47,642 nt of DNA. Source: Paenibacillus barcinonensis. Its GTDB lineage: Bacteria; Bacillota; Bacilli; Paenibacillales; Paenibacillaceae. Shown one piece after another: positions 32,616 through 41,241 of this stretch (the stretch's first letter is position 1; each line of letters starts with the position of its first letter). A program made the position numbers and the translations under genes. Below the pieces are notes generated by a model. It was not told where the DNA came from. It did no database searches and saw only the letters and a program-made list of their open reading frames with translations. Location of the stretch: assembly GCF_003217495.1 (NCBI RefSeq), contig NZ_QJSW01000024.1:34457-82098 (forward strand), read 5' to 3'.

Positions 32616-34505
32616 TTGGCTCATGCGCATAGCGTCAAGCGGTACAGGGGCTTGATGGACTGGATCACCACCGTCGATCACAAAAAAATTGCCGTTCTTT
32701 ACTTAATTGCGGGCGGACTTTTCTTCGGCATTGGCGGGATTGAAGCTATTTTGATTCGGATTCAACTGATGAAGCCGATGAATGATTTTGTATCGGCGCA
32801 AGTGTTTAACGAATTGATTACGATGCACGGAACTACAATGATTTTCCTTGGTGTCATGCCGATTATTTTTGCCATTATGAATGCGGTTATTCCTTTGCAG
32901 ATCGGAGCACGTGACGTAGCCTTCCCTTTTGTTAACGCTTTGGGCTTCTGGACATTTCTGTTCGGCGGCCTGCTGCTTAATCTGAGTTGGGTTATGGGGG
33001 GTGCGCCAGACGCTGGCTGGACTGCATATACACCACTTTCCAGCACGCAGTACAGCGAGACGCATGGTGTGGACTTCTATACGATAGGTCTGCAGATCGC
33101 TGGCTTGGGAACACTCATTGGCGGCATTAACTTCCTGGCTACCATTATTACGATGCGTGCGCCAGGTATGTCCTACATGCGGATGCCGATGTTTACGTGG
33201 ACCACATTTATTACGTCTGCTATTATCCTGTTTGCTTTTCCAGCCGTTACGGTAGGTCTTGTGCTTCTTACGTTTGACCGGGTTCTGGGAGCAAATTTCT
33301 TTGATGTTGCGAATGGCGGTAACCCCGTGTTATGGCAGCATATCTTCTGGATTTTCGGACACCCTGAGGTGTACATTCTGATTCTGCCTGCCTTTGGTAT
33401 TATCTCAGAAGTTATTCCAACCTTCGCACGTAAGCGACTGTTTGGATACAGCTCTATGGTGTTTGCTACGATCCTGATTGCCTTCCTTGGCTTCATGGTA
33501 TGGGCGCACCACATGTTCACTACAGGGCTTGGTACTGTCGCAAACGCGTTGTTCTCGATCTCGACAATGCTGATTGCCGTACCGACAGGTATCAAAATCT
33601 TCAACTGGCTCTTCACGATGTGGGGTGGACAGATTCGCTTTACGGCGGCAAACCTTTTTGCTGTCGGATTTGTTCCAACCTTCGTTATGGGTGGAGTTAC
33701 AGGTGTTATGCTTGCTTCTGCTCCGGCAGACTTTCAGTTCCATGACACTTACTTTGTCGTTGCTCACTTCCACTACGTTATCGTGGGCGGACTGGTGCTT
33801 GGCTTATTTTCCGGACTTCATTACTGGTGGCCAAAAATGTTTGGTCGTATCTTGAGTGAATCCCTTGGAAAGTGGACATTCTGGACATTTATGATTGGAT
33901 TCCAGTTAACGTTCTTTGTACAGCATTTCCTCGGTCTTATGGGGATGCAGCGCCGGATTGTTACATATTTGCCGAATCAGGATTTTGACCTTCTCAATCT
34001 GGTCAGCTCTATTGGTGCATTCCTGATGGGTGTCGGGGTTATTATTTTCCTGGTGAACGTTGTGATTACAATGAGAAAACCGGTTGATGCACCAAATGAT
34101 CCTTGGGAAGATGGTCGTACGTTGGAATGGGCTATTCCATCACCGCCACCAGAGTACAATTTCAAGCAAACACCGCTTGTACGCGGTATTGATGCATATT
34201 GGAAAGAGAAGATGGCTGGTAATAAGGAGATGACTCCGGCAGAACCTGTAGGTTCTATTCATATGCCATCTGCAACACCTTTGCCGTTTGTGATGTCTGT
34301 AGGTATTTTCATCGCTGGACTGGGGTTCATGTTCAGCAAGGATACATTTCAATTGGAATTCATGAATTTTATTTTTAACAATTATATTGTTGTGATTGTC
34401 GGGCTTGTCATTACATTTGGTGCGATGGCTCTGCGCTCCTTATATGATGATCATGGCTGGCACATTGAACCGGAGGATCAGGACGAGAAGGGGGCGAGAA
34501 CATGA
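32616..34505 (+). CDS. ctaD: Cytochrome c oxidase subunit I
   Basis: The 629-residue product has 12-14 transmembrane helices and all redox ligands: His in ELITMHGTTMIF for haem a, HPEVY for CuB with its cross-linked Tyr, HHMF for CuB, and AHFHYVIVGG for haem a3 and a. This is the catalytic and proton-pumping subunit. It starts at a TTG (32616) with GGGGG upstream, matching the family N-terminus (DWITTVDHKKIA). It follows ctaC by 32 bases and overlaps ctaE by 4 bases. Confidence 0.97.
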   Translation: MAHAHSVKRYRGLMDWITTVDHKKIAVLYLIAGGLFFGIGGIEAILIRIQLMKPMNDFVSAQVFNELITMHGTTMIFLGVMPIIFAIMNAVIPLQIGARDVAFPFVNALGFWTFLFGGLLLNLSWVMGGAPDAGWTAYTPLSSTQYSETHGVDFYTIGLQIAGLGTLIGGINFLATIITMRAPGMSYMRMPMFTWTTFITSAIILFAFPAVTVGLVLLTFDRVLGANFFDVANGGNPVLWQHIFWIFGHPEVYILILPAFGIISEVIPTFARKRLFGYSSMVFATILIAFLGFMVWAHHMFTTGLGTVANALFSISTMLIAVPTGIKIFNWLFTMWGGQIRFTAANLFAVGFVPTFVMGGVTGVMLASAPADFQFHDTYFVVAHFHYVIVGGLVLGLFSGLHYWWPKMFGRILSESLGKWTFWTFMIGFQLTFFVQHFLGLMGMQRRIVTYLPNQDFDLLNLVSSIGAFLMGVGVIIFLVNVVITMRKPVDAPNDPWEDGRTLEWAIPSPPPEYNFKQTPLVRGIDAYWKEKMAGNKEMTPAEPVGSIHMPSATPLPFVMSVGIFIAGLGFMFSKDTFQLEFMNFIFNNYIVVIVGLVITFGAMALRSLYDDHGWHIEPEDQDEKGART

Positions 34506-35128
34506 CAACCTCACACGCCGAGCCGGTAAACGGCAAGCTGCCGCATGAACCGGAGAAGGCAACGCTGGAGGGACGCAACAAGCTGATCGGCTTCTGGCTG
34601 TTCCTTGGCGGCGAGACGGTACTGTTCGGTACACTATTCGCCACCTTCCTTGCACTCCGCGGGCAGACCAACGAAGGACCAACAGCCAATGAATTGTTCC
34701 ATTTGCCGCTTGTAGCGGCGGCTACGTTTATTCTCTTGGTCAGCAGCTTGACGAGTGTATTCGCCATTCAGGCGATGCACAGAGGGAAACGTAACGCGCT
34801 TGCTTTATGGTTGGGGATTACCGTTGTTCTGGGTCTGGGATTCCTTGGTCTGGAAATTTACGAGTTCTATGAGTATGTGAAACATAAAGAGTTTGGTATG
34901 ACCACGAGTGCTTTCAGTTCGGCATTTTATACGCTGGTCGGGTTCCACGGAGCTCACGTTGCATTCGGTATTGTGTGGATCGGAATCATTATCGGGCAGC
35001 TGTTCAAAAAAGGATTAACGGTCGTAACCGCACCGAAAGTCTATGTCTCAGCCATGTATTGGCATTTCATCGACGTTGTGTGGGTGTTCATCTTTACGGT
35101 CGTGTACCTGCTCGGAAAGGTGGGATAA
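34502..35128 (+). CDS. ctaE: Cytochrome c oxidase subunit III
   Basis: The 208-residue product has five hydrophobic helices with the subunit III motifs NKLIGFWLFLGGETVLFG, FYTLVGFHGAHV and YWHFIDVVWVFIF. It stabilises the oxidase and supports proton uptake. The ATG overlaps the ctaD stop (ATGA), giving coupled translation; a GGGGCG sequence lies just upstream. Third gene of the operon. Confidence 0.97.
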   Translation: MTTSHAEPVNGKLPHEPEKATLEGRNKLIGFWLFLGGETVLFGTLFATFLALRGQTNEGPTANELFHLPLVAAATFILLVSSLTSVFAIQAMHRGKRNALALWLGITVVLGLGFLGLEIYEFYEYVKHKEFGMTTSAFSSAFYTLVGFHGAHVAFGIVWIGIIIGQLFKKGLTVVTAPKVYVSAMYWHFIDVVWVFIFTVVYLLGKVG

Positions 35129-35131
35129 CAC

Positions 35132-35452
35132 ATGTCCGCTCAGGATCAAAGTGATCAACAGCCGGTGAAGCATCGCCACCGGGCGGAAGGGCCACAGAAG
35201 CATATCGTCGTGTTTGTGTTCTCGATTATACTCACGTTGATTGCATTTGCGGCAGCTTCAGCCGGAGGGGTTAATACGACCTTCACCATTATTATTATGG
35301 TTGTTATGGCTATCTTGCAGGTATTTGTGCAGCTCGGTTACTGGATGCACTTGAAAGACAAAGGTCACTTGATACCAATCTTGTTTATGGCCTTTGGGTT
35401 TTTCGTAGCTTTTACAGGTATTATTATGGCTCTTTACTGGGTCTGGTGGTAA
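35132..35452 (+). CDS. ctaF: Cytochrome c oxidase subunit IV (cytochrome aa3/caa3 small subunit)
   Basis: The 106-residue product has three hydrophobic helices and the CtaF pattern: a hydrophilic N-terminus, VVFVFSIILTLIAFAAA, VFVQLGYWMHLKDKGH and FVAFTGIIMALYWVWW. It begins 3 bases after ctaE and closes the ctaCDEF operon before a terminator. Confidence 0.93.
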   Translation: MSAQDQSDQQPVKHRHRAEGPQKHIVVFVFSIILTLIAFAAASAGGVNTTFTIIIMVVMAILQVFVQLGYWMHLKDKGHLIPILFMAFGFFVAFTGIIMALYWVWW

Positions 35453-35460
35453 GAGAGATG

Positions 35461-35496
35461 GCGGCGGCGAATTGCCGCCGTCTTTTCCCCTTTTAT
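35461..35496 (+). terminator. Terminator after ctaF
   Basis: CGGCGGC (35462-35468) pairs with GCCGCCG (35474-35480), followed by TCTTTTCCCCTTTT. It may reduce read-through into ctaG. Confidence 0.7.
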
Positions 35497-35560
35497 ATGA
35501 ACACAGTACAATGATTGATATCAATATTCACCAAAACAGGTTCACGGGGAGGTTTCCCGT

Positions 35561-36490
35561 ATGCTCGGGTTGCAGTATTTTAGTTTCGATGATTTATGGA
35601 GTCCGCTTGTGCTTGCGCTGTTTCTGATTATCGCGGCAGCTTATCTGGTGCTGGTAGGACCGTTCAGTGAAAGAGTGCAGGGGGCTGTGCCGGCTACAGC
35701 CGGGCAGAAGATCACGTTTCTCTCAGGTCTGACCTTCCTCTATCTGGCTCAGGCTGGGCCTTTCAATCTGTTAGGGCATGTGATGTTCAGCTTCCATATG
35801 GTGAGCATGGCCCTGTCTTACCTTGTTGCGCCGCCTTTGATGATGAAGGGTTTGCCTGTCTGGGTGTGGCGCAGTATTGTGCGCTGGCTTCCGAGGCGCC
35901 GACTTTCGTTTCTGGCACATCCGATTGTAGCGGCTGTGCTGTTTAACGGATTGTTTTCTCTGTACCATCTGCCGGTTGTGCATGATTATGTCATGTTGAA
36001 TTTTACCGTTCATCGGTTGTACTATATCGTGCTGTTTATTACATCCATGCTGATGTGGTGGACGCTGCTCAATCCTTTGCCAGAAGGCAGACAAGCATCG
36101 GGCTTGTCGAAGGTTGGTTTTATCTTTTTGAATATGGTGCTCTTGACACCTGCATGCGGATTAATTATTTTTGCCTCCGAACCACTGTATCAGACTTACA
36201 GTAATCCGGCTGCATGGGCTGAGGCGATGAGATACTGTGTATCCGGCGACTCCTCGACGCTTCTTCGTTCGTTTGGTGGGCCAGCCTTCTTTAACTTTCT
36301 GTCTTCTGCGAAGGAGGATCAGCAGGTGGGGGGAATCCTGATGAAATTTATCCAGGAGGGGATATTTGTCTCGATGCTGGCCTATGTATTTGCACAGTGG
36401 TATCGGAAGGAGAGACAGGAAGAGGATGATGATCTTGTGCCTTCTGGCAATGAAGAACGGAATCCGCTCAATCCGGCTGCAAAATCGTAA
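35561..36490 (+). CDS. ctaG: Cytochrome c oxidase assembly factor CtaG (CtaG/caa3 type)
   Basis: The 309-residue product is a polytopic membrane protein with about seven helices and the family segments FLYLAQAGPFNLLGHVMFS, HMVSMALSYLVAPPLMMKG and FNGLFSLYHLPVVHDYVM. CtaG of the Bacillus type is needed for assembly of active caa3 oxidase, probably copper delivery. The ATG has GGGGAGG 8 bases upstream. It follows ctaF after a terminator and is followed 43 bases later by the DUF420 gene. Confidence 0.93.
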   Translation: MLGLQYFSFDDLWSPLVLALFLIIAAAYLVLVGPFSERVQGAVPATAGQKITFLSGLTFLYLAQAGPFNLLGHVMFSFHMVSMALSYLVAPPLMMKGLPVWVWRSIVRWLPRRRLSFLAHPIVAAVLFNGLFSLYHLPVVHDYVMLNFTVHRLYYIVLFITSMLMWWTLLNPLPEGRQASGLSKVGFIFLNMVLLTPACGLIIFASEPLYQTYSNPAAWAEAMRYCVSGDSSTLLRSFGGPAFFNFLSSAKEDQQVGGILMKFIQEGIFVSMLAYVFAQWYRKERQEEDDDLVPSGNEERNPLNPAAKS

Positions 36491-36533
36491 ATGTATCGTG
36501 AGCACAATGTGATGACAAAAGGGGGAACACACG

Positions 36534-36998
36534 ATGGATATGTATTTTTGGCTGCCTACGATCAGTACTTCTTTCATTGTGATTAGTGCGGTACTTGTGG
36601 CAATTGGTTGGGCTTTGATCATACGGGGCAAACGTGAGGCACACCAGTCTGCTATGGTAGCGGGAGCGATTGCGGCTCTGATCTTTTTTGTAATTTACAC
36701 GTCCCGCACGGTATTTGTAGGCAATACAGCTTGGGGTGGAGACCCCGATATGGAGATTTTTTACCGGATTTTTCTAATCTTTCATATTGTTCTGGCGACG
36801 GTGGCCGCTGTATTTGGTATCTCAACTCTGGTGCTTGGCTTCAAAAAGAAATTCAAAACACATCGTCGCTGGGGCCGATTTACATCTATGATCTGGTTCG
36901 GTTCAGCTCTGACAGGGGTTGTGGTGTATGTGCTGTTATACATTCTATATCCGGGTGGACATACACGTCCGGTGTGGGAAGCGATTCTTGGGGTGTAA
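36534..36998 (+). CDS. DUF420 membrane protein (CtaM/YozB-like oxidase assembly factor)
   Basis: The 154-residue product has four hydrophobic helices and the DUF420 pattern TSRTVFVGNTAWGGDPD, FYRIFLIFHIVLATVAAV and HRRWGRFTSMIWFGSALTGV. Homologues next to ctaG (YozB in Bacillus, CtaM in Staphylococcus) are needed for haem-copper oxidase activity. AAAGGGGG lies before the ATG. It is the last gene of the oxidase block. Confidence 0.9.
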   Translation: MDMYFWLPTISTSFIVISAVLVAIGWALIIRGKREAHQSAMVAGAIAALIFFVIYTSRTVFVGNTAWGGDPDMEIFYRIFLIFHIVLATVAAVFGISTLVLGFKKKFKTHRRWGRFTSMIWFGSALTGVVVYVLLYILYPGGHTRPVWEAILGV

Positions 36999-37125
36999 GG
37001 GTGAGAGGACGGTGTAACGCTCTTCTTGCGGTGAACATATGAAATAGACGATTCTTGCAGATGATTGGTCCATACGTTCTCTCTTATTCATTCATAGAAT
37101 GAGTTTGAGAGGAGGGAAACAACGA

Positions 37126-37496
37126 ATGAAACAAGCGGGGAGCATCAGCCAAACGGTTCCTCGACTTACCGTGTAAGCGGAAGAGAACTACAGAGGAAGA
37201 AGCCATATTTACCTTGGTAATACAGGCCTTCGCAACCTGGACAACATTTTGGACGGGGTGGAGAGTCTGCGCTTCTTTTCAACGAGTTCCAATGCCACGC
37301 TTGTGCTGTTTACACGTCCGAATTTTCAGGGGAGCTTCCGAGTCTACGAGGGAACACGAACCTGAGAGATTTGGATGACTTGATCCGCGGGAATGATGTA
37401 GAATCGTTGATCTCCACCAACGAGCGTCTCACGCTGGCCGAGATTCGGGCCATCCGTCATAACCGCAGCCTACCCACAGGCCACACACTCGTATAA
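37126..37496 (+). pseudogene. Broken beta-gamma-crystallin-like gene
   Basis: A good SD (GAGAGGAGGG) precedes ATG 37126, but the frame stops after 16 codons at TAA 37174. The same frame continues as AEENYRGRSHIYLGNTGLRN, then VESLRFFS and LFTRPNFQGSFRVYEG before a second stop near 37361. A +1 shift there restores NLRDLDDLIRGNDVESLIST and a C-terminus ending at TAA 37494. Two Greek-key motifs (F/Y-x-x-x-x-Y/F-x-G ... S) show a beta-gamma-crystallin-like fold. One nonsense change (TAT to TAA would restore Tyr) plus one frameshift inactivate it, unless sequence errors are to blame. Confidence 0.7.
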
Positions 37497-37550
37497 AACC
37501 CAAGCCTCTTCTGCGATAAGATGATCGGATTGTTAGAACCATGAAAAAGC

Positions 37551-37602
37551 AAAAGAGCCATACCCTTTGTGATTCATTCACAGTACAGGGTATGGCTCTT
37601 TT
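37551..37602. terminator. Bidirectional terminator
   Basis: A perfect 16-bp stem AAAAGAGCCATACCCT/AGGGTATGGCTCTTTT (37551-37566 with 37587-37602) with T-runs on both strands. It separates the pseudogene from the convergent gene at 37621. Confidence 0.9.
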
Positions 37603-37620
37603 CTGGCTGCAACAGGTGCG

Positions 37621-37980
37621 TTAATCCCCTCCACCTCCGCCACTATCTCCTCCGCCACCGCTGTCCCCGCCGCTGTCGCTGCTTCCATGATCACTGCTGG
37701 AATGGTGATGAGACCCCGATGAAGAATTCGTATCGTGATGTTGGTGATCATGGTGATGATGATGTCGATGATCGTGAGTATGCCTGGGATGATGAGCGTC
37801 TGTCGAAGAGTCAGAAGCGATCATCGAAGAGGATGCAGCGGCATCTGAATGACGGTTGTTCTGTTTAGAGGGTCGTTTGTTTCCTTGGGTGTGATCCCGA
37901 TCAGAATCACTTCGGATGATAAGCCAGATCATTGCAATGATAAAAATAAAAACAAGTATGGGCTCAATTAGCCACCCCAT
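37621..37980 (-). CDS. Small His/Ser/Gly-rich single-pass membrane protein
   Basis: The 119-residue product has one N-terminal hydrophobic helix (about residues 5-22, EPILVFIFIIAMIWLII), then a low-complexity tail: a Ser-rich part, a His-rich part (HTHDHRHHHHHDHQHHD, about 67-83), and a Gly/Asp/Ser-rich end. The His stretch could bind Ni, Zn or Cu. AGAGGAA precedes the ATG. Function unknown. Confidence 0.65.
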   Translation of the reverse strand: MGWLIEPILVFIFIIAMIWLIIRSDSDRDHTQGNKRPSKQNNRHSDAAASSSMIASDSSTDAHHPRHTHDHRHHHHHDHQHHDTNSSSGSHHHSSSDHGSSDSGGDSGGGGDSGGGGGD

Positions 37981-38074
37981 AGGGGATCATTCCTCTCATC
38001 TAAATTGCTATGTTTATTTTATCGCAGAATGCTTGCTTTTCCTATCCCGCTTTCCTGATTCAGGAAAAAAGAGG

Positions 38075-38126
38075 TTGACGAAATTCAGGTTAGGTCTGTA
38101 TACTGTGTATATTGATATATACAGTA
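38075..38126 (+). promoter_or_regulatory. Promoter and palindromic operator of the yhc-like ABC operon
   Basis: TTGACG (38075-38080) and TATACT (38099-38104) are 18 bases apart. The near-perfect palindrome TACTGTGTATAT-TG-ATATATACAGTA (38101-38126) covers the -10 and start point. It is the likely site for the GntR repressor encoded in the operon (YtrA/YhcF type). Confidence 0.7.
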
Positions 38127-38201
38127 GGCACAGTGAAACAATTAAAAGCACAGTAGAGCAATGAACATAATGTAAGACAGTTGAAAGGCAGGGGCATGTA
38201 T

Positions 38202-38915
38202 ATGGATGCATGGAAGCAGTCGTGGTGGCTGACCCGCAATGAGTTCAAGAAGGATAAGCTGCAGTGGTTATGGTCCGCCATATTTATGATTTATACGGGC
38301 AGTATGAGTGGTGTAATGTTGATTGGGCAACAGGAAAGCAATCTTTTTAATCCGGTGGTGGATGCGTTTTTTTTGATTATGCTGCCGTTTCAAGGATTTC
38401 TCTTTAGCAGACGTTCCTTCCGATATATACAGGAGGACTCTTACACACAGATGCTGGCCTATTACCGCAGACTTCCGATCCCGAATGAGACAGTGATGTG
38501 GTCAAGACTGCAGCAATCTCTGATTGCCTTTGCGTACAATGGATTCTTTTTCTACGGATCACTATATGCTGTCAGACTGCATACGGAGAACTTCACATGG
38601 GATCAGTATTTAGCCTTTGCGCTAAGCTGCACAGGATATGGGCTGTTGATTACGGGCTTGTATATTTACGGGGAGTTTTTGTTTAGTGGAAAAAAATATT
38701 TGCTTCTCAGCTTTTTGTTTCTGCCAATGACGATTGTTATATCCTTGGTGATTCGTATGTCGGGCAACTATGGATTCTGGTATGTCATTCACTATAGTAA
38801 AGCCTGGGGCTTGTTATCTCCGATGATGTGGATTGCAATGGTTGCGGGATTGGCAGTGTTGTGGGGATTCAGTCGATTAACACTGAGGAAGCTGAGCGTA
38901 AGGGATCTGAATTAG
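38202..38915 (+). CDS. yhcE: ABC transporter permease (YhcE-like)
   Basis: The 237-residue product is a polytopic membrane protein with about six helices (MIYTGSMSGVMLIGQQ, FFLIMLPFQGFLFSRRSFRY, YLLLSFLFLPMTIVISLVI). It is the first gene of an operon with the order permease, GntR, ATPase, ATPase, permease, matching Bacillus yhcEFGHI. I chose ATG 38202, 8 bases after AGGGG; ATG 38196 and TTG 38181 are alternatives. Sequence itself is divergent, so the name rests on context. Confidence 0.72.
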   Translation: MDAWKQSWWLTRNEFKKDKLQWLWSAIFMIYTGSMSGVMLIGQQESNLFNPVVDAFFLIMLPFQGFLFSRRSFRYIQEDSYTQMLAYYRRLPIPNETVMWSRLQQSLIAFAYNGFFFYGSLYAVRLHTENFTWDQYLAFALSCTGYGLLITGLYIYGEFLFSGKKYLLLSFLFLPMTIVISLVIRMSGNYGFWYVIHYSKAWGLLSPMMWIAMVAGLAVLWGFSRLTLRKLSVRDLN

Positions 38916-39002
38916 AGACAGTTGGGATGAATTGAATTAAGAGAAGAATATGGATGAAGCCGGCACATTCAGGTAAGTGAATGAAGTGTACCGGAGGGCG
39001 AG

Positions 39003-39401
39003 GTGCATATTGTGAAAATACCCATTCAAATCAATGAAAATAGCGCTGAACCTTTGTATCACCAGATTGAGAATCAGTTAAGGTCGTTAATTATAACGGG
39101 TCAATTGGGGGAGGGGACACATTTGCCGTCCATTCGTGAATTTGCCGGGGCACTGAATTGCAGTGTAATTACGGTTAGACGGGTCTATCAGGATCTGGAG
39201 AATGAAGGTTTGCTTCGTACGAAGCAGGGGACAGGTACATTTGTGGCCCAGGTTGAGGCAGGAGATCGGGAACATTACAGGCTGAAGGCGGCGGAGGAAG
39301 CAATGCAGGCTGCCGTTCAGTCCGGCAAAGCTGTTGGATGTACAGAAGAAGAGATGGAAAGCTTGTTCCGGGAAGCGCTGAGAGCGATCTATTCCAATTA
39401 A
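39003..39401 (+). CDS. yhcF: GntR family transcriptional regulator, YtrA/YhcF subfamily
   Basis: The 132-residue product has a GntR winged helix (LYHQIENQLRSLIITGQLGE, LPSIREFAGALNCSVITVRR, VYQDLENEGLLRTKQGTGTF) followed by a short helical tail typical of the YtrA subfamily. It should repress its own operon by binding the palindrome at 38101-38126. The start is a GTG at 39003 (GGAGGG close upstream) or GTG 39012. It ends 17 bases before the first ATPase gene. Confidence 0.88.
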   Translation: MHIVKIPIQINENSAEPLYHQIENQLRSLIITGQLGEGTHLPSIREFAGALNCSVITVRRVYQDLENEGLLRTKQGTGTFVAQVEAGDREHYRLKAAEEAMQAAVQSGKAVGCTEEEMESLFREALRAIYSN

Positions 39402-39418
39402 AGGAGGGAGGCAATCAT

Positions 39419-40318
39419 ATGGCAGAACCGATAGCGATTCAGTTAAATGGGGTATCCAAGATGCGTAAGCGCAGGGTCATCGGACCGATTGATCTGACCA
39501 TCCCGGAGGGGTATGTGGTGGCGATTCTGGGGCATAACGGCTCTGGCAAAAGCACACTGTTGAACATGCTGCAGCAAATTGTACTGCCGGACAGCGGAGA
39601 GATCATATGGTTTGGACAGGAGCATTCGGGACTGCTTCCAATTGAGCTGAGGCAACAGATTGGCTTTGTGGCCGATGACAGTGGGCTAGAGGAGAACCGG
39701 ATGACACCACAGGAGGCAGCTGATTTTCGATCACATTGGTACCCGAGGTGGGATATGAAGCTGTTCCGACAGCTAATGGAAGACATGGATGTACCAAGTG
39801 ATGTGAAGCTGACCAAGATGTCCAAGGGAGAGCGGAGGAAATTCGAGATTGCCGCAGCGCTCGCGGCCCGTCCGAAGATCTTGCTTCTGGATGAACCTTC
39901 ATCCGGTCTTGATCCTTTTGCATGGAAGGTCATGGTTGAACAGTTCCGCGACTATATGGAAGGCGGGGATACGACCATACTGATTGCCACACATATTGCA
40001 GATGAAGTGAAGCGGCTCGCGGACTATATTGTATTGATGCACCGCGGGCAAGTGCTGGGCATGGCGGAGAAAGACCTCGTGCTCGAACAGTGGAAGGAAA
40101 TCTGGTATGAAGGGGAGCTGCGCCCCGAGAGTATTCCAGGGGTGGTGGAGTCTTTTCGGGAAGAGAATGGCCTGATTCGTGTTATAACTACCCGGGTGAG
40201 TGAGGCGCAGGAAAGACTGGAGCTGTCCAATCATCGGGTGCTTCAGATTCGTAATTTGGAGTTAGGTGAAGTGCTGGAATACTGGATTGCCGGGTATGCA
40301 CCCGTACAGTGGAGATAA
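39419..40318 (+). CDS. yhcG: ABC transporter ATP-binding protein (YhcG-like)
   Basis: The 299-residue product has Walker A GHNGSGKST, an ABC signature in the variant form MSKGERRKFEIAAAL, Walker B ILLLDEPSSGLDP and the H-loop IATHI. The usual LSGGQ is replaced, as in the YtrB/YhcG group. ATG 39419 has AAAGGAGGGAGG upstream; the longer in-frame start at 39338 would overlap the regulator gene. It is probably paired with the YhcE-like permease. Confidence 0.87.
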   Translation: MAEPIAIQLNGVSKMRKRRVIGPIDLTIPEGYVVAILGHNGSGKSTLLNMLQQIVLPDSGEIIWFGQEHSGLLPIELRQQIGFVADDSGLEENRMTPQEAADFRSHWYPRWDMKLFRQLMEDMDVPSDVKLTKMSKGERRKFEIAAALAARPKILLLDEPSSGLDPFAWKVMVEQFRDYMEGGDTTILIATHIADEVKRLADYIVLMHRGQVLGMAEKDLVLEQWKEIWYEGELRPESIPGVVESFREENGLIRVITTRVSEAQERLELSNHRVLQIRNLELGEVLEYWIAGYAPVQWR

Positions 40319-40335
40319 CCGAAGGGAGACGATAA

Positions 40336-41241
40336 ATGATGAACCGATTGGAATTGAAGCAAGTCGTCAAGCAATATGCAGACAAAACAGCCGTGAATGG
40401 AGTCACGCTCAATGTAAAAGAAGGGGAGATTTACGGGCTGCTCGGAGCTAATGGTGCTGGCAAAACAACTACAATGCGCATGGTGCTCGGCCTGATTCAC
40501 CCGGATGGCGGAAACATTCTCTACAACGGCAAGCCTTATAACACGGAGCTGCAGCAGATCATGGGGTATCTTCCTGAAGAACGAGGGTTGTATCCAAAAG
40601 TAAAGGTGAGTGAACAGATTAATTATCTGGCACGCCTGCGCGGTATGAAAGCCAAAGATGCCGATGAGAGCTTGAAATACTGGTTAAAGCGGTTTGAGGT
40701 ACCTGAGTATTACGACAAAAAGATTGAAGAGTTATCCAAAGGGAACCAGCAGAAGATGGGTTTTATTGCAGCAGTGGTGCACAGACCTCAGATTCTGATT
40801 CTGGATGAGGCGTTTAGCGGACTTGATCCGGTTAACGTCGAGCTGCTTAAATCTACGGTGAAGGAATTGCGTGATGAAGGTACGGCGATCCTGTTCTCTA
40901 CACACCGAATGGAGCATGTTGAGGAGCTGTGTCGTCAGATCACAATACTGCATCGCTCTAACACAGTGGTGCAAGGTGAAATCAAGGAAATTAAAAGCCG
41001 TTATCCGCGTGAACAGGTGTATCTCAGCACGATTGGACAGGTGGAGGGTCTGGATCAGCTGGCAGGTGTAAAACACGTGGAGCACAACGAACGCGGATAT
41101 CTGATCCATATTAATCAGGCCGAGGCGGCTCAGGAAATTCTGAAGACGGCGATGAGTCAGACGACCGTAGAGCATTTTGAGATCAAGGAACCAACGCTTA
41201 ACCAAATCTTTATTCGTGAGGTAGGTGAGTCGAATGAATAA
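40336..41241 (+). CDS. yhcH: ABC transporter ATP-binding protein (YhcH-like, NatA type)
   Basis: The 301-residue product has Walker A GANGAGKTT, signature ELSKGNQQKMGFIAA, Walker B ILILDEAFSGLDP and the H-loop FSTHRMEHVEE, with a C-terminal regulatory domain. It belongs to the NatA-like group. AGGGAGACG precedes two ATGs. The start of the next permease gene overlaps its last bases (ATGAATAA), so the two are translationally coupled and probably form one exporter. Confidence 0.92.
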   Translation: MMNRLELKQVVKQYADKTAVNGVTLNVKEGEIYGLLGANGAGKTTTMRMVLGLIHPDGGNILYNGKPYNTELQQIMGYLPEERGLYPKVKVSEQINYLARLRGMKAKDADESLKYWLKRFEVPEYYDKKIEELSKGNQQKMGFIAAVVHRPQILILDEAFSGLDPVNVELLKSTVKELRDEGTAILFSTHRMEHVEELCRQITILHRSNTVVQGEIKEIKSRYPREQVYLSTIGQVEGLDQLAGVKHVEHNERGYLIHINQAEAAQEILKTAMSQTTVEHFEIKEPTLNQIFIREVGESNE

